Shown here: piece by piece, positions 25,204 through 35,350 of the stretch
How positions within the stretch are numbered: position 1 is the first letter of the stretch
How the letters are laid out: each line of letters opens with the position of its first letter
Source of the DNA: Macrotis lagotis
Taxonomy: Eukaryota; Chordata; Mammalia; Peramelemorphia; Peramelidae
Assembly (NCBI RefSeq): GCF_037893015.1
Contig: NC_133660.1
Location: forward strand, 165,604,283-165,668,282
DNA length: 64,000 nt
Direction of reading: 5' to 3'
Made by a program: the position numbers and the translations under genes
Notes under the pieces: model-generated
The model's input: only the letters and a program-made list of their open reading frames with translations
The model's database searches: none
Told to the model about the DNA's origin: nothing

Positions 25204-25265
<62 letters not shown>

Positions 25266-25953
25266 TGACTGAGAGGCTGCATTATGTTCTTGACTCAAAA
25301 TACAAAGACTGAGTTCCAGTGTGGTTCTGACAAGTGTTGTAACCCCAGACAAATCCTGCCCTGCATTGACAGAAAAGATTTTCCTTGTCCAGGGAGTTCC
25401 CTGTATCAGTGAAGTCACAAGTCTATTATTTAGCCCTGTATTATGAAACTTTATAAATGACAGTGAACTGAATTTCATTTTTAATCCTTAGTAGAAATTT
25501 GCATACATTATAAATCTATCATGACAGTGGGAATTTCAGTACAGTACTAATTTGGTGAACGAAAAATAAATTTTATGGCAGGTTGACTATCATATATCAA
25601 ACACTAAAATTAAGATAGAAGATCCCTAGTTGAATTTGAACTCATTTATCTATTGTGATCCCCTTCTCTTTTTCAGTAAACTGTATTTATTAACTGTTAT
25701 TCCTACTACAACAGTTGGTAGTAAATGAACCTTATTATTCTCCCAATAGGAACACAGCATCATCCTAAATGGATCTGTGATGGTCAGCACCTCTCGCCTA
25801 CCAAGTTCTTCCTTTGGAGATCAATTAAATAATGGTGACTGGGTACGCTACAAGCTCTGTATGTGTGCAGATGGAACTCTGTTCAAAGTACAAGTGACAG
25901 GTCAAAATATGGGTTGCCAAATCTCAGACAATCCTTGTGGAAACACACATTAG
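12666..25953 (+). CDS. SGCB: SGCB, beta-sarcoglycan, complete (six coding exons)
   Basis: Joining 12666-12704, 16682-16891, 18114-18299, 19201-19392, 19735-19866 and 25750-25953 gives 320 codons plus TAG; all five introns are GT-AG and in phase 0. The product is beta-sarcoglycan, a type II single-pass glycoprotein of the sarcoglycan part of the dystrophin complex in muscle membrane; loss in humans causes limb-girdle muscular dystrophy R4. Visible features: Ala-rich N-terminus (residues 2-11), cytoplasmic tail, one membrane helix (about 66-90), three N-glycosylation sequons (N160 NKT, N213 NAT, N260 NGS) and a C-terminal cysteine cluster (C290, C292, C309, C316). Length is within two residues of human (318). 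It is intact with no premature stop. Upstream neighbour SPATA18 is divergent; LRRC66 follows downstream. Confidence 0.97.
13090..13545 (-). repeat. Tandem array of short L1 3' ends
   Basis: The phrase 'gttttacaatttt(c)ccccta' followed by a C-rich run and 'aaggcaatttgcc' starts at 13109, 13236 and 13375, giving periods of 127 and 139 bp. The third unit continues into longer L1 3' UTR sequence ('ttgatccaaattgagtgtga') to 13545. The same motif closes the antisense L1 at about 56760-56885. Confidence 0.75.
13565..13765 (-). repeat. L1 3' end fragment, antisense
   Basis: A fourth, separate copy of the L1 3' UTR: 'taagattttatttattt', 'aaggcaatttgtcagtc', 'ttgatccaaattgagtgtga', 'agcaagatcagacaataag'. 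Confidence 0.75.
14010..14740 (+). repeat. L2/CR1-clade-like LINE fragment
   Basis: Degenerate coding remnant of the C-terminal part of a CR1-clade LINE ORF ('cttggtgtcatcctcagctcc', 'aaactccaaaggcaccctat', 'ccaggatcaaatataaaaat', 'ttccttgaacaggctac'). Interrupted by the SINE at 14346-14490. Family assigned by recall. Confidence 0.5.
14346..14490 (-). repeat. CORE-SINE, antisense
   Basis: 'ggtttttgcaaggtaaattg', 'taattattaagtgtctgagg', 'gtgctctatccactgcacca'. Inserted in the L2/CR1-like fragment. Confidence 0.85.
15880..16380 (+). repeat. L2/CR1-clade-like LINE fragment, second copy
   Basis: Same family as 14010-14740 ('cttcccagtcaccaggtat', 'atatccctcaaataagtcct', 'cctcttgcatcagttataag', 'aaagcctggtcctttccag'). 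Confidence 0.45.
16682..16891 (+). CDS. SGCB: SGCB coding exon 2
   Basis: Seventy codons from QSSNGPVKKS to ILAVINLI (residues 14-83), between acceptor ATCTAG and donor GTGAGT. Encodes the rest of the cytoplasmic tail and most of the signal-anchor membrane helix (from NLAICVIVLL). Confidence 0.97.
16892..18113 (+). other. SGCB: SGCB intron 2
   Basis: About 1.2 kb. Contains a decayed reverse MIR-like stretch around 16990-17260; otherwise AT-rich with nothing recognised. Confidence 0.9.
18114..18299 (+). CDS. SGCB: SGCB coding exon 3
   Basis: Sixty-two codons, ITLVIWAVIRIG to VITGNNQP (residues 84-145), acceptor TTTTTAG and donor GTAAGT. Completes the membrane helix and starts the extracellular sarcoglycan domain. 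Confidence 0.97.
18630..18767 (+). repeat. CORE-SINE with (TG)n tail
   Basis: 'ggtggcacagtggagagagc' to 'ccattgccttgcaaaaagcc' in SGCB intron 3. The 3' end grades into the TG microsatellite. Confidence 0.8.
18768..18814. repeat. (TG)n microsatellite
   Basis: About 23 TG units in SGCB intron 3, at the tail of a SINE; it explains the Cys/Val-rich open frame. Confidence 0.95.
19201..19392 (+). CDS. SGCB: SGCB coding exon 4
   Basis: Sixty-four codons, IVFQQGTTKLSVE to NVQKASTER (residues 146-209), acceptor TTCTATAG and donor GTATGT. Carries the first N-glycosylation sequon (N160, NKT). Confidence 0.97.
19490..19640 (+). repeat. MIR-like SINE fragment
   Basis: 'ttttggtaagtcactcagtc', 'cagtttcctcatcttcaaaa', 'ctaccttacagaattcc': decayed MIR within SGCB intron 4. 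Confidence 0.55.
19735..19866 (+). CDS. SGCB: SGCB coding exon 5
   Basis: Forty-four codons, ITSNATSDLNIK to GGNMELKA (residues 210-253), acceptor TTTTCAG and donor GTAAGT. Second sequon N213 (NAT). Confidence 0.97.
20275..20520 (+). repeat. L2 3' end
   Basis: 'tcctcagtatttagtacaga' and 'aaacactaaatgcttgttga': typical L2 LINE 3' terminus in sense. Confidence 0.6.
21150..21290 (+). repeat. MIR-like SINE fragment
   Basis: 'agagctggactatttttcc', 'ggtaaatcacttaatctctt', 'ctcagtttcctcagttacaa'. Confidence 0.5.
21360..21800 (-). repeat. L1 ORF2 3' fragment, antisense
   Basis: Reverse strand of the L1 ORF2 tail: 'acagtattccatcacattca', 'agagctactataaatgtttt', 'atttccagaatggttgtacc', 'catcctctctgacactta'. 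Heavily mutated. Confidence 0.6.
21842..22370 (+). repeat. L1 3' UTR-like fragment split by a SINE
   Basis: 'aatgagcagaacacagaata', 'atttatacaataacagcc', then after the SINE 'ttttgcttgactatttgctg'. The SINE at 22037-22200 is inserted within it, flanked by AAAGTATA repeats. Confidence 0.55.
22037..22200 (+). repeat. Young CORE-SINE with target-site duplication
   Basis: Near-consensus full-length copy with intact CpGs ('ggcggctaggtggcgcagtg', 'gcaccggccctggagtcagg', 'cagatccggtctcagac') and A-rich tail; AAAGTATA occurs on both sides. Confidence 0.9.
22640..23470 (+). repeat. Unnamed purine-rich interspersed repeat, further copies
   Basis: 'gagccactagaatttattga', 'aaaatcactttattagcag', 'ggggagagacttgaaaca' at 22725-22910, and a second overlapping run at 23260-23450 ('ttgaatgccaagcaggagta', 'gtgctttaggaatagtaatt'). 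Confidence 0.5.
23783..23939 (-). repeat. CORE-SINE, antisense, with 17-bp TSD
   Basis: Full-length reverse copy from a T-run to 'caccacctagctgcccc'. Flanked by a perfect 17-bp duplication TGTTATTTTAATCTTTA at 23766-23782 and 23940-23956. Confidence 0.95.
25205..25265. repeat. (AGT)n trinucleotide tract
   Basis: About 20 uninterrupted AGT units in SGCB intron 5, about 480 bp before exon 6. It encodes the poly-Tyr run of a spurious minus-strand frame. Confidence 0.95.
25750..25953 (+). CDS. SGCB: SGCB coding exon 6 with stop
   Basis: Sixty-seven codons then TAG: EHSIILNGSVMV to SDNPCGNTH (residues 254-320), acceptor CCCAATAG. Holds the third sequon (N260, NGS) and the four C-terminal cysteines (CMC, then GC and PCG) that form the disulfide cluster shared by beta-, gamma- and delta-sarcoglycan. 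Confidence 0.97.
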   Translation, partial: EHSIILNGSVMVSTSRLPSSSFGDQLNNGDWVRYKLCMCADGTLFKVQVTGQNMGCQISDNPCGNTH

Positions 25954-27742
25954 AAGAGCTGGACAAAGAGAGAAAGTCATCAATGTGTTTATACTTGTCT
26001 TTTTTTTTTTTTTTGAGTGCATGCAAGCCATTGTTTTTACAATGCAAAGCATTGATGACACATTGTAATTATTTTAATTGCTTAGCTTTAATAGATACGT
26101 TAAATAACCTCTAAATTTAAAATATTCTGAATGAAAATAGCCAGAACCTTAAAATTTTCCATTCAATTACACTGTGCTGGGTATCAGATCTATTTTTTAA
26201 AATATTGAGAAAATGAGTAAAATCAAAATGAAATATTTCAAGAAATATTTATTAAACATCATTTATTGGTCAGAGAACAAAGGGCTGGTTTATCTGTAGA
26301 TTCAATGTTAGTAAGCTTTTGATAATTATGAGGACTGACCACTTGTTAAATTATTTAAAAGATACATAACCTGAATATAAATATATTTTAAAATCTGGAA
26401 AAATTAAAATTTTATTTATAGACTATATATGATTTGGGCTTCTAAGAATAATGAGTTTGAGATTTCATGGGCTCTTACATGTCAGTGAGATCAAAGAAAT
26501 ATTAAACACATGTGAAATGTAGTAATAAAATAGAAACCTAGTTGAGGAGTCCTGAAGAAAATATTTTGTGACACCAGATTTTTACTTAAAGTACTGTTGA
26601 GTATAATTATTCTATCACATAATACTAATGAGCATTCAGTGTTTTATTATGGTGGTACTGCATGTAATATAAGCAAACATTTTAATATCTAATCTGGAGC
26701 TCTAAGAAGATTGTGAAAAAAGAAAGTATTTGGTCTTCAGAAGACCAATTCAAACTAACCTATAATGTTTCGTGTTTGTGTGTTTTTAAAAAAAAACAAA
26801 ATTTATTTACCTAAATAGAACAGAAGAGATAGTACATAAATTTCAGATCAGTCAAGAAAGAAAACTTGACTAGTCATTGCCAAATTTAAAACTCAAAAAT
26901 AAGCTGATTCCAAAGCACTGCCCTAAAATAAGCCCTGAACAAGTTGTTTTCCATTATTAAAGAATAACAAATAATTTTTAGATTAGTAAAATAAGATTAT
27001 AATCTCCACTCTTAACATCCTCCTCTACCCCCTTCCACAAACAGTTTAATTGTGTTTAACACATTTCTTATTTATACTATTATTATTTTATTTAATATTA
27101 TTTATATATAGGCCAAACAAGCCCCTTTAAGAGTTCTTGAAGTGAGTTTTTGGCCTGCTGTTTAACAGGCATCAGTGATAAACCACAGATTCCACCTGTT
27201 TCTTTTTCTTTTTAATCCAGGAAATAGGTTTAAGCTTACATTTACATAGGGATTGAAACTAGCAAGTATTTTTTAATGATTACTTATATTGTGTAGATGA
27301 GGAAGTAAAAAAAAAAACCTAATATTTAATAGTGTTATTATTGTCCATGTAAATAGCTTAAAAACAAACTACTTATCAAAGCCTAAACATTATCTTGGGT
27401 TCATTCAGTTTAATTGAAATAACCATTGAATCCTTTCCTAATTCTGAAAGTTGCACTTTAAATATCTGTAACAGAATTGTGACCTCTATTAATAATTGCA
27501 GCTATTTTGTTAACACATCCATACTCCAATTGGAAATTTCATTAAATTCAAGTTCCCCAACTATTCTTTTTAATTATGTGCTTTATTCAGATTTATTTAA
27601 ATAAATATTTTACATAAATTGTATAATCATTTCTTGGACAATCCTGTTTTAAATAATACATGAACAATTTTTAATTCTTTTTGAAATTTTGTCATTTGTT
27701 TTTGGCATATATGCATATGTGTATCTATACATGTAAGTGTGC

Positions 27743-27747
<5 letters not shown>

Positions 27748-27774
<27 letters not shown>
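27748..27774. repeat. (GT)n microsatellite
   Basis: About 13 GT units within the inferred SGCB 3' UTR. Confidence 0.9.
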
Positions 27775-28295
27775 ATGCTCAACCCCTAATCCCAAGGGCT
27801 TTTTAAACAAGATAAGCTCATCTGATGCAGTTTACAGAATTACTTCAAGGGATTATTTTTTTAAAAAACTTATTTTACAAGTAAGCAGTTCCCACTTTTG
27901 CTGTCCATTCCTTTAAACCACATAGGAAACCAAACTGCAAAAAAAAAAGGAGGGGGGGGTCGCTGCACATCCATACAGCTTTAATTAAATAGAAATTTAA
28001 TGTTTTTTCCTGCCACCAGATGGTGCTTGACTTTATTCCTGTAACCAAGTTCATGCCATCATAGATTTAACTTTGTAAGGGACACCCAAAAAAGAAATCC
28101 ATCCTTCCTCAGTGGTCATCTGGCCTCCACTTGAAGAGATCAGTGAAGGGGAAATCACCTACCTCCCAAGGCAGCCCATTCTCCTTGGGGTCAGCTTTCC
28201 CTTGTCTTGAGTCTAAATCTTCCTCACGGGGGAGGGGGAGGGGACTGACCTTCAGCAATTTTTTAGAAAAAGTCACTTCATAGAAAGACTATGTT

Positions 28296-28460
28296 GGTTT
28301 GGAAAGATCACTGGATTTGGAGTCAAAGAACCCAGCTTTAAATCCCAACTCTACCATATTATAGCTAAGGTGACCTTGGACAAGTTCCACCCTTCAGCCT
28401 CATTAGCAAAGTAAGGAATTTGGAAGAGCTGGCATTTAAGAGCCCTTGTACTCTAAATCT
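28296..28460 (+). repeat. MIR-like SINE in SGCB 3' UTR
   Basis: 'ggaaagatcactggatttgg', 'gtgaccttggacaagttcc', 'cctcattagcaaagtaagg': forward MIR-like remnant. Confidence 0.5.
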
Positions 28461-28787
28461 GTGATACTGTGGAAAGCATGAATTTCCTGTAATATAATTT
28501 GCTGATCTATACATTTTAAAAGTGTTTGTATTATTTAATTATAATTTATAAAATAATTTATAGTAATTATTGTTGCCCATTGATAATTAAATTCATTTTT
28601 AGAAGGTGAGAGTTAAGTGGTGCTAAACATGATACTAAAGAGACCATTGTACCTTTGAAATGCTGATAATTTGTAACCTGTTTCAAAAATATTGGTGTTT
28701 ACCAATTCTGCCATAGAAAAAAATTACAAAAATCTGTTCCATGTTGCTAACTTCAGTTGATGTAATGTGTTAATGATCTCTGTTTAC

Positions 28788-28793
28788 AATAAA
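28788..28793 (+). terminator. SGCB: Poly(A) signal of SGCB
   Basis: AATAAA followed within about 15 bp by a GU-rich stretch (gtttctgtgtctttta, about 28804-28819). It is the best 3'-end signal downstream of the stop codon. Confidence 0.65.
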
Positions 28794-28829
28794 GATGATA
28801 TAAGTTTCTGTGTCTTTTATGTACATAGA

Positions 28830-31000
28830 TTTCTATTTGAAAATCACATCAAAATTAATTAGTTTAATTAATAACATCATTATTGCTGTTACCTTTGCCT
28901 TTAAGAAATTATTTTTTAGTAATTTGTATCCACTGAAATGGATACAGACCTCCTACTTCCCAGTATGTACCTTCTAGTGCCTTAGCAAGCATGGACTGAT
29001 TTGTTCTCAGAACACAAGTGAAAGTGTGCTGATTATCTATAATACAACCCAATCTGGGATAAATGGTGAATAGAGGGGCTTGCTGAGTACCTCTGATACT
29101 TATCATAATGTTTCCAGACTGCTTCAGAAGGACCAAGGAGTCTCCTGGAAGATTTCACTGGTCAACTGAAGACCTATCTCCCAGGTCCTTCTCACTCTGT
29201 TTATAAGTAAATATTAAATATCTATTTGAAATGTGCCTTTGATTCACTCACATTATATTGAAAGTGATATTACCTAATAAATTGTGATGAAAGAACACTT
29301 CCATTATCAACCAAAACCTTCCAACTGAAGTGCTAGAGTTCCATGAGTATTCATTCCTCATTCTAATGCTTTTTCTGTTTCTCCTTTCCTAGCATGAATT
29401 CTTTTTTTAAAAGCTTTTCCTCTTAACCCCTCTACTTCTTTATGTCACACATCATTTCATCCACTTAAATGATCAGTACATTTACATTTGTTTCCAATTC
29501 CCACAACTTATTTTGTAATTTTAATTTTTTTAATTTTGAGAAATGAATACCTCTCATTTTAAGGCATTATGATATTATTTTTATCTTTTCAGAATGTTAG
29601 TACTCCAGCAGTAATATAATTGTAGGGCTTATATACTAGCACCCCTTTCAGGGTCAGCATGAGAATGAAATTAGGAACATTTAACAAAATTAAAAGAGGT
29701 AACCGCCCTAATACTGTAAGTATCAACAAAGAGGATTCAGAAACACTTAGAAAGTGTCTAGTCATTATGTCATTGAGGTATAGCCACTAGTATGGCCTCA
29801 GGCACCCAATTGGTCTGAGAGACCCAGACTGCACTTCCTTGGGACTTGATGACTTATGATCGGGAAGCTACATCAGAGAAGCTGGGGTCAATCAAGTTGT
29901 GGGAGTACAGTACGAAGGAAGTCAGGGACCTGAAACCACAGGAAAGCTGGAGTTGAAGGCTCCAAGGTTTCATTGTCAAACATGCTGGTTCTATCACAGT
30001 AATGCATGGCTATTGACTGACCTAGAAAGATTATTTTTAAAGTGTACTTAGAACAAAAAAAAAGTGAAAAGATTTTTTTCCCCTAGAAGCAGGGAATTTT
30101 AAAATCTCCAAAAAATCATTTTTAACCATCTCTTCAAAGAATTGCACAATATCCCTTTTCCAAAGGTGGTCTTGCTTTGCCTCAAAAACCTTACTCATGT
30201 ACAACTTCTCAAACCTTCCCAGCCCTATCCCATTCATCCCCATCCACCCACCCACCCAGCTGAAAGATCTCTCCCACTCAAATTACTCCTAGTGCTTTGC
30301 TTGGATCTTTCCTTTACTTATCTCACTATCTCTTGGATCATATTTATTTCTATGCTTGTCTGTTTCCACTTCAGATTCTCCTGAGAGCAGAGTATATTTT
30401 CCATCTATGTGTTCCTCAGATCTACCAAAATTCTTTGCACATAGTAGTCACTTAGTAAGTCACTTAATAAGTCACTTAAGTAAATGATGGTTTTTACTAT
30501 TCTTACAATAAATATCATTTATATTATTCTTTGTAACTATCAATCAGTTTGATAAAATTTGTATTTTTAAATGCTGTAGTTAGAAGATAAATATTTTACA
30601 TACTTAGCTCCCTGAAATTGCATAAAATAAAAATGTTATAAATATTTCATCACCATATTCTCCAGTATGTTTCTAACTCTTGAAATAAAACTCCCATCCA
30701 TTAAATTCCCCCAAATCTTTACAATATAAGTAGCTTTTGAGTGGAGGTGTCATTTTATTTATTCAAGTGTGCAGATTTGGGGGGGGGTGTACTGTTTGGG
30801 GGGTCTTATAACAGGAGTTCTTAACAAACTCCAAAGGGAACTGGGTACAGATTTATAAGCACCCTTGAATTTTGATGAGGAAAAAAATTACATCTTTATT
30901 TTAACTAAACTCTAACTGAAATTTTAGCATTTCCTTAATTTATTTAAAAACATTCTAAGAAGGAAGTTAGATAGATAGATAGATAAAAACTTGTAGTTAG
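28830..31000. other. SGCB-LRRC66 intergenic DNA
   Basis: No gene seen. 30240-30490 reads like an L2 3' end ('attctttgcacatagtagtc', 'agtaaatgatgg'). A G-run lies at about 30779-30787 and a short (AGAT)n at about 30969-30986. Confidence 0.4.
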
Positions 31001-31587
31001 TAAGTCAATCCCATGAAACAAGCTTAGGTCCATTACTCCTGATTCAAATTCTTTAAGACATTTCCTCATAATCCCCTAAGTTATTTTTATCTAGATTCAA
31101 TATCCTCAGTCCCTTTTGTCTTGCACAGTGTAGTTTCAAGTTTCTTTGCCATCCTATCTGATACTTTTGTCAGTTTTCTTCCATAAAGGAGACACCCAAA
31201 GCCAAAGCAATATTCGGTGGCATGATTAGGATAAAGTACCATTCATCTTACCCCTTCTTCTGTCTAGATACTGCTTCAGTTATGGAGAGGCAGTAGCATG
31301 CTGTAGTATCATTCAGGGTTGGGTTCAAATCTTGGTACATACTAGCTGTATGACCCTAGGCAAATTTGAACTTTGGTTTCCTCATATGTAAAAATCAATA
31401 AATCAAGCAGTCAACAAAATTAATAAGCATTGCCTTAGAAATAATACTAAGTCCTCAAAGAGGTTCAAAAGAGATAATGTATAACAAACTTTGCCAACCA
31501 GCAAGCACTATGTAGAAGTAGCCTGACAAAATCTACTTCTAGTTTTACTTCCATGTCATATTGTTAACTCATAAGCTTTCACATTTC

Positions 31588-31733
31588 TTTTTTTTTTTGC
31601 AAGGCAAATGGGGTTAAGTGGCTTGCCCAAGGCCACACAGCTAGGTAATTATTAAGTGTCTGAAACCGAGTTTGCACCCAGGTACTCCTGACTCCAAGGC
31701 TGGTGCTTTATCCACTATGCCACCTAGCCGCCC
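31588..31733 (-). repeat. CORE-SINE, antisense, with 15-bp TSD
   Basis: Reverse full-length copy ending 'ccacctagccgcc'. Flanked by a perfect AAGCTTTCACATTTC at 31573-31587 and 31734-31748. Confidence 0.95.
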
Positions 31734-32191
31734 AAGCTTTCACATTTCAATTAAGATGCCCAATCTTTTTCACATGTCACATCATATCCCCAGTACTATA
31801 CTTGTGCCATTTTTTTCCACTTAGAGTAGATAGACATCATTTTGCCTTCTTAAATTTCACTTTTCTTAGATTCAGCAACTCTTTGTGGCCTGTTAGGATC
31901 TTTTGATGTTCAGTATGTTAGCTATTACTCATAGGTAGCTTCATATTATCTGCAAATTTCACAAATATGTTTTCATTCAAGATATTGATAACCATGTTGC
32001 ATAGAGCTACGGTCAAGAACTGATTCTTGGGGGACTCCACTAAAATCTTCCTTACTGGCACAAGTCTATTAATCATACTTTTGGAGTCCAAGTATTCAGC
32101 TAGTTCTATATACAATTAACTATGCTCTCATCTCAAGAGTTTTTCAGACTTTGTCCACCACTATGCCAGAGTATAGTTATTATGTATAAAG

Positions 32192-32343
32192 TTAGGTGCA
32201 GGTAGATGGCACAGTGGATAGAGTACTGGCCCTGGAATCAGGAGGACCTGAGTTCAAATTTGTCTTCAGACACTTAATAATTATCTAGTTGTGTGAGCTT
32301 GGGCAAGTCACTTAATCCCCCCATTGCCTTGCCAAAAAAAACA
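32192..32343 (+). repeat. CORE-SINE
   Basis: 'ggtagatggcacagtggata' to 'ccattgccttgccaaaaaaa'. Flanked by imperfect TGT(A/G)TAAAGTA duplications. Confidence 0.85.
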
Positions 32344-32734
32344 AAATGTGTAAAGTACTTAGCAAAACCCAAAGAGTTACATATATGTAAATTATAATAA
32401 TTATTATTCCAATGTGCCCACATTATTTTCTTGATGTACCAGAAAGTAAACTTGCCAACTAAAGTCAATGAAAGGTCTGGACTGACTTGCTCTTGATGAA
32501 TCAATACTGCTTCACAGTAATCACAAACCATCTTTTTAAAAATGTGTTCCAGAAATTTTGTCAGGAATCAAAGTCAAACTCACTTCAACTTGTAGGCTGA
32601 AGAATCCAACATCTTGACTTCCATCCAAGATGGCTATGTGATTGGAAACAAGTTACTTGGCTCTTTTACAATCATAGTTAAGCTTAGAAATCCAGGTATA
32701 CCTCGACATCATGATGGTATCAGAGGAGGACTTT

Positions 32735-33225
32735 GAGAAGAAGATATTAGCTTTAGGAAAATCAATTTAGCAGCTGTGCAGAGGATGAATTAGTAAAAAG
32801 AGATTAAAATCTGAGCAAGAAATAAGAAGACTATTGCAATGGTCTATCAAGAAGTGAAGAGGAGCTGAACATGGGATGGTGCTGGCACAACTAGGGAAAA
32901 GGAGATGGATTTGAGAGAGCTTAGCAACTGTTTGGTTATTGGTGGTAAATGAGAGAGAGAAGAATCCAGGAAGATGGCTAGGTTGTGAAACTAGAGTAGT
33001 AATGCTCTCAATAAAGATAGAGGGAGTAGGAAGAGTGATATATTTGTGAAGAAAGATAATGAATTCTCTTTTAGATATGTTGAATTTGAGCTGTATATCA
33101 GAGTTCCATTTGGAGATGTCTAACCATCTGAGGGATGGGACTGGAGCTCAGGAGAAAGATGAGGATTAGACTTTAGCTGTAGAGATGATAATTGAATCAA
33201 AAGGAATTGATGAGATCACAAAGAG
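32735..33225 (+). repeat. Unnamed purine-rich interspersed repeat, longest copy
   Basis: 'aaaatcaatttagcagctgt', 'gactattgcaatggtctatc', 'tgttgaatttgagctgtata', 'gactggagctcaggagaaag', 'agagatgataattgaatcaa'. Carries the 3' half that is absent from the 1.4-kb and 2.5-kb copies. Confidence 0.5.
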
Positions 33226-33916
33226 AAAGAAGAATAAAGGGCCCAAGTTGGTGTATGTTGGCCCCCACCTATGCCAGGGAGAGGATCAATTATACTTCAG
33301 ATCAAAATGGTTACCTTAATAATAGCAAATATTTGTTGACTGAGACTTCCTACTTCTCTTGTACCTGCTCTAGAAAAATCCTCAAGTTCATACTAGGTAG
33401 AATAATGATCAAAAAATTCAATACAATACGATGGTGATTTTTTTCACTCCAGAAATTGTATAAGAGGTCAGTCAGAAGTTGTCATAGCAAGGGGGGCTGC
33501 CAGAAAAGCCAGCACCAGGATAGCATAGCCTCTGTGTCCTGAAGCAGTAAAAGTGAAGATCTTCAAGGAAATTCCAAGTTCAGAAATTCCACAAATGGGG
33601 ATATTGGAAACTCCAAGGAAAAGAGCACTCAGATCAAAAACCAAGGGCTCCCAAATCTCTAATACTCTGACCTGAAATGCCAGAAAGGACCTGAAACATT
33701 TAGTAATTTGAACTTTAAAGTTTAGAGGGAATTTATCACATTAAGGTTACAGGAACCCAGGTGACCCAGAGCCAATCACTCCATCCAAATGAGCAGCAAG
33801 GTGCAGAACCAGGCCAAGAGCCAAAGTCATAAATCAGGAATTAAAGCTAAAGAGAAACAACTGAAAAGTAAAAAAAAAAATTACTGTAGTTCTAGAGAGC
33901 CCTGAAAGAAGTAACT

Positions 33917-34235
33917 AGGGCAGCTAGGTGGCACAGTGAATAGAAGACTGGCCTTGGATTCAGGAGAATAATTGAAGTTCAAAATCCTACCTCAGACACT
34001 TGCCACTTACTAGCTGGGTGACCTTGGGCAAGTCACTTAACCCTGATTGCCTCACATCCAGGGCCATCTCCAGTCATTCTGATTCATATCTGACCACTGT
34101 ATCCAGTGGAGGAGAAAGTGAGACTGGTGAATGAGCATATCACCCCCTCACTCAAATACAATTCATGTGCTAGTTGTGACATCATCTCTCTGATGTCATG
34201 GTCTTCTTCGAGAACAAAGAACAAACATCATCAGC
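33917..34235 (+). repeat. Extended CORE-SINE with long 3' part
   Basis: Normal SINE head and core ('gggcagctaggtggcacagt', 'ggtgaccttgggcaagtcac'), then an extra 3' part ('ggccatctccagtcattctg', 'gatgtcatggtcttcttcga') ending 'acaaacatcatcag'. A different subfamily from the short copies. Confidence 0.75.
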
Positions 34236-34537
34236 AAGGAGCTCTTAATAATTATAAGTAGAAGCTCAAAGGAAAAATTGGGTTTTCTATGAGGACCACA
34301 TGAATACCTAGAAAAAAAGAGGTTTTGAAAATGAAATATAATCTCTGCAAAAAGGGAATTGAAATAAGAAAAGAAAGTGTTAGATATTGCTAAGAAATGA
34401 ATTCCCTGAGAGGAAAAAAGTAAGATACCTGATAAAAAAGGAAAAAAACAAACTGCAAAACAAGTCAAGAAATAATCATTTAGGAATCATTAGATTCCTT
34501 TAAAAGTATGATTTTTTAAAAAAATTGGATATTGTAT

Positions 34538-35350
34538 GACCAGAAAGGACAATGATCAATGTTGGAAGGGATGTGGGAAATCTGGGACACTAATGCATTG
34601 TGGGTGGAGCTGTGAGCTCCTCCAACTTTTCTGGAGAGCACTTTGGGATTATGCCCAAATGGCAATAAAAATATGCATACCCTTTGATCCAGTAATACCA
34701 CTACTGGGTCTATACCCTGAAGAGATGATGAAAAAGGGTAAAAACATCACTTGTACAAAAATATTCATAGCAGCCCTGTTTATGGTGGCAAAGAATTGGA
34801 AATTGAGTGAATGTCCATCAATTGGGGAATGGCTGAACAAATTATGGTATATGTATGTTATGGAACACTATTATTTTATTAGAAACCAGGAGGGATGGGA
34901 ATTCAGGAAAGCCTGGAGGGATTTGCATGAACTGATGCTGAGTAAGATGAGCAGAACCAGAACGTTGTACATCCTTACAGCAACATGAGGGTGATGATCA
35001 ACCTTAATTGACTTGCTCATTCCGTCAGTGCAACAATAATCAGGCACAATTTTAGGGTATTTGTGATGGAGAATAACATCTGTATCCAAAGAAAGAATTG
35101 TGGAGTTTAAACAAAAACCAAAGACTATTTATTACCTTTAATTAAAAAAGGTATCTTATCATGTAATTTTGCTTCTTATATGTTATATTTTCCTTAAGGA
35201 AATGATTTCTCTCTCAACACATTCAATTGTGATCAATATATAGTATGGAAACAATGTAAAGACTATCAGACTGCCTTCTCTGGGGGGGTGGGGGGAGGAA
35301 AGCGAGATTAGGAAAAATTGTAAAATTCAAAAAACAATTTAAAAAATTCA
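34538..35350 (+). repeat. 5'-truncated L1 (ORF2 C-terminus and 3' UTR)
   Basis: An open stretch ending at 34988 encodes the L1 ORF2 C-terminal region, including the CX3CX7HX4C motif (CWKGC...H...C) and FDPVIPLLGLYPEE. It is followed by a 3' UTR with the typical G-run. Flanked by a perfect 10-bp duplication GATATTGTAT at 34528-34537 and 35351-35360. A truncated, dead insertion, younger than its HAL1-like host. Confidence 0.85.

Larger units (their letters stand above)
19867..25749 (+). other. SGCB: SGCB intron 5
   Basis: The largest SGCB intron, about 5.9 kb, filled with L1 3' ends, SINEs, the unnamed purine-rich repeat and an (AGT)n tract. 24000-25100 holds nothing I can identify; the short open frame there looks fortuitous. 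Confidence 0.85.
25954..28810 (+). other. SGCB: SGCB 3' UTR
   Basis: About 2.85 kb AT-rich untranslated region, in keeping with the long 3' UTR of mammalian SGCB. It contains a (GT)n tract (27748-27774) and a MIR-like fragment (28296-28460), so parts are repeat-derived. Internal AATAAA words (for example near 26524) could give shorter forms. The end is inferred from the signal at 28788. Confidence 0.65.
31000..32590 (-). repeat. CR1/L3-like LINE relic, antisense
   Basis: Reads like the reverse strand of an ancient CR1-type LINE: 'gacacccaaagccaaagcaatattc', 'atctgcaaatttcacaaata', 'ttgggggactccactaaaat', 'gtccaagtattcagctagtt', in the expected order. Interrupted by the SINEs at 31588 and 32192 and a MIR near 31290-31400. 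Family assigned by recall. Confidence 0.45.

Noticed and set aside
25110..25478. 122-aa minus-strand frame with a run of about 20 Tyr
   Set aside because: Created by the (AGT)n tract; flanking residues are unrelated to any family I know.
34536..34988. 150-aa plus-strand frame as a host gene
   Set aside because: It is the C-terminus of L1 ORF2 (CX3CX7HX4C motif), within a truncated insertion with target duplications.
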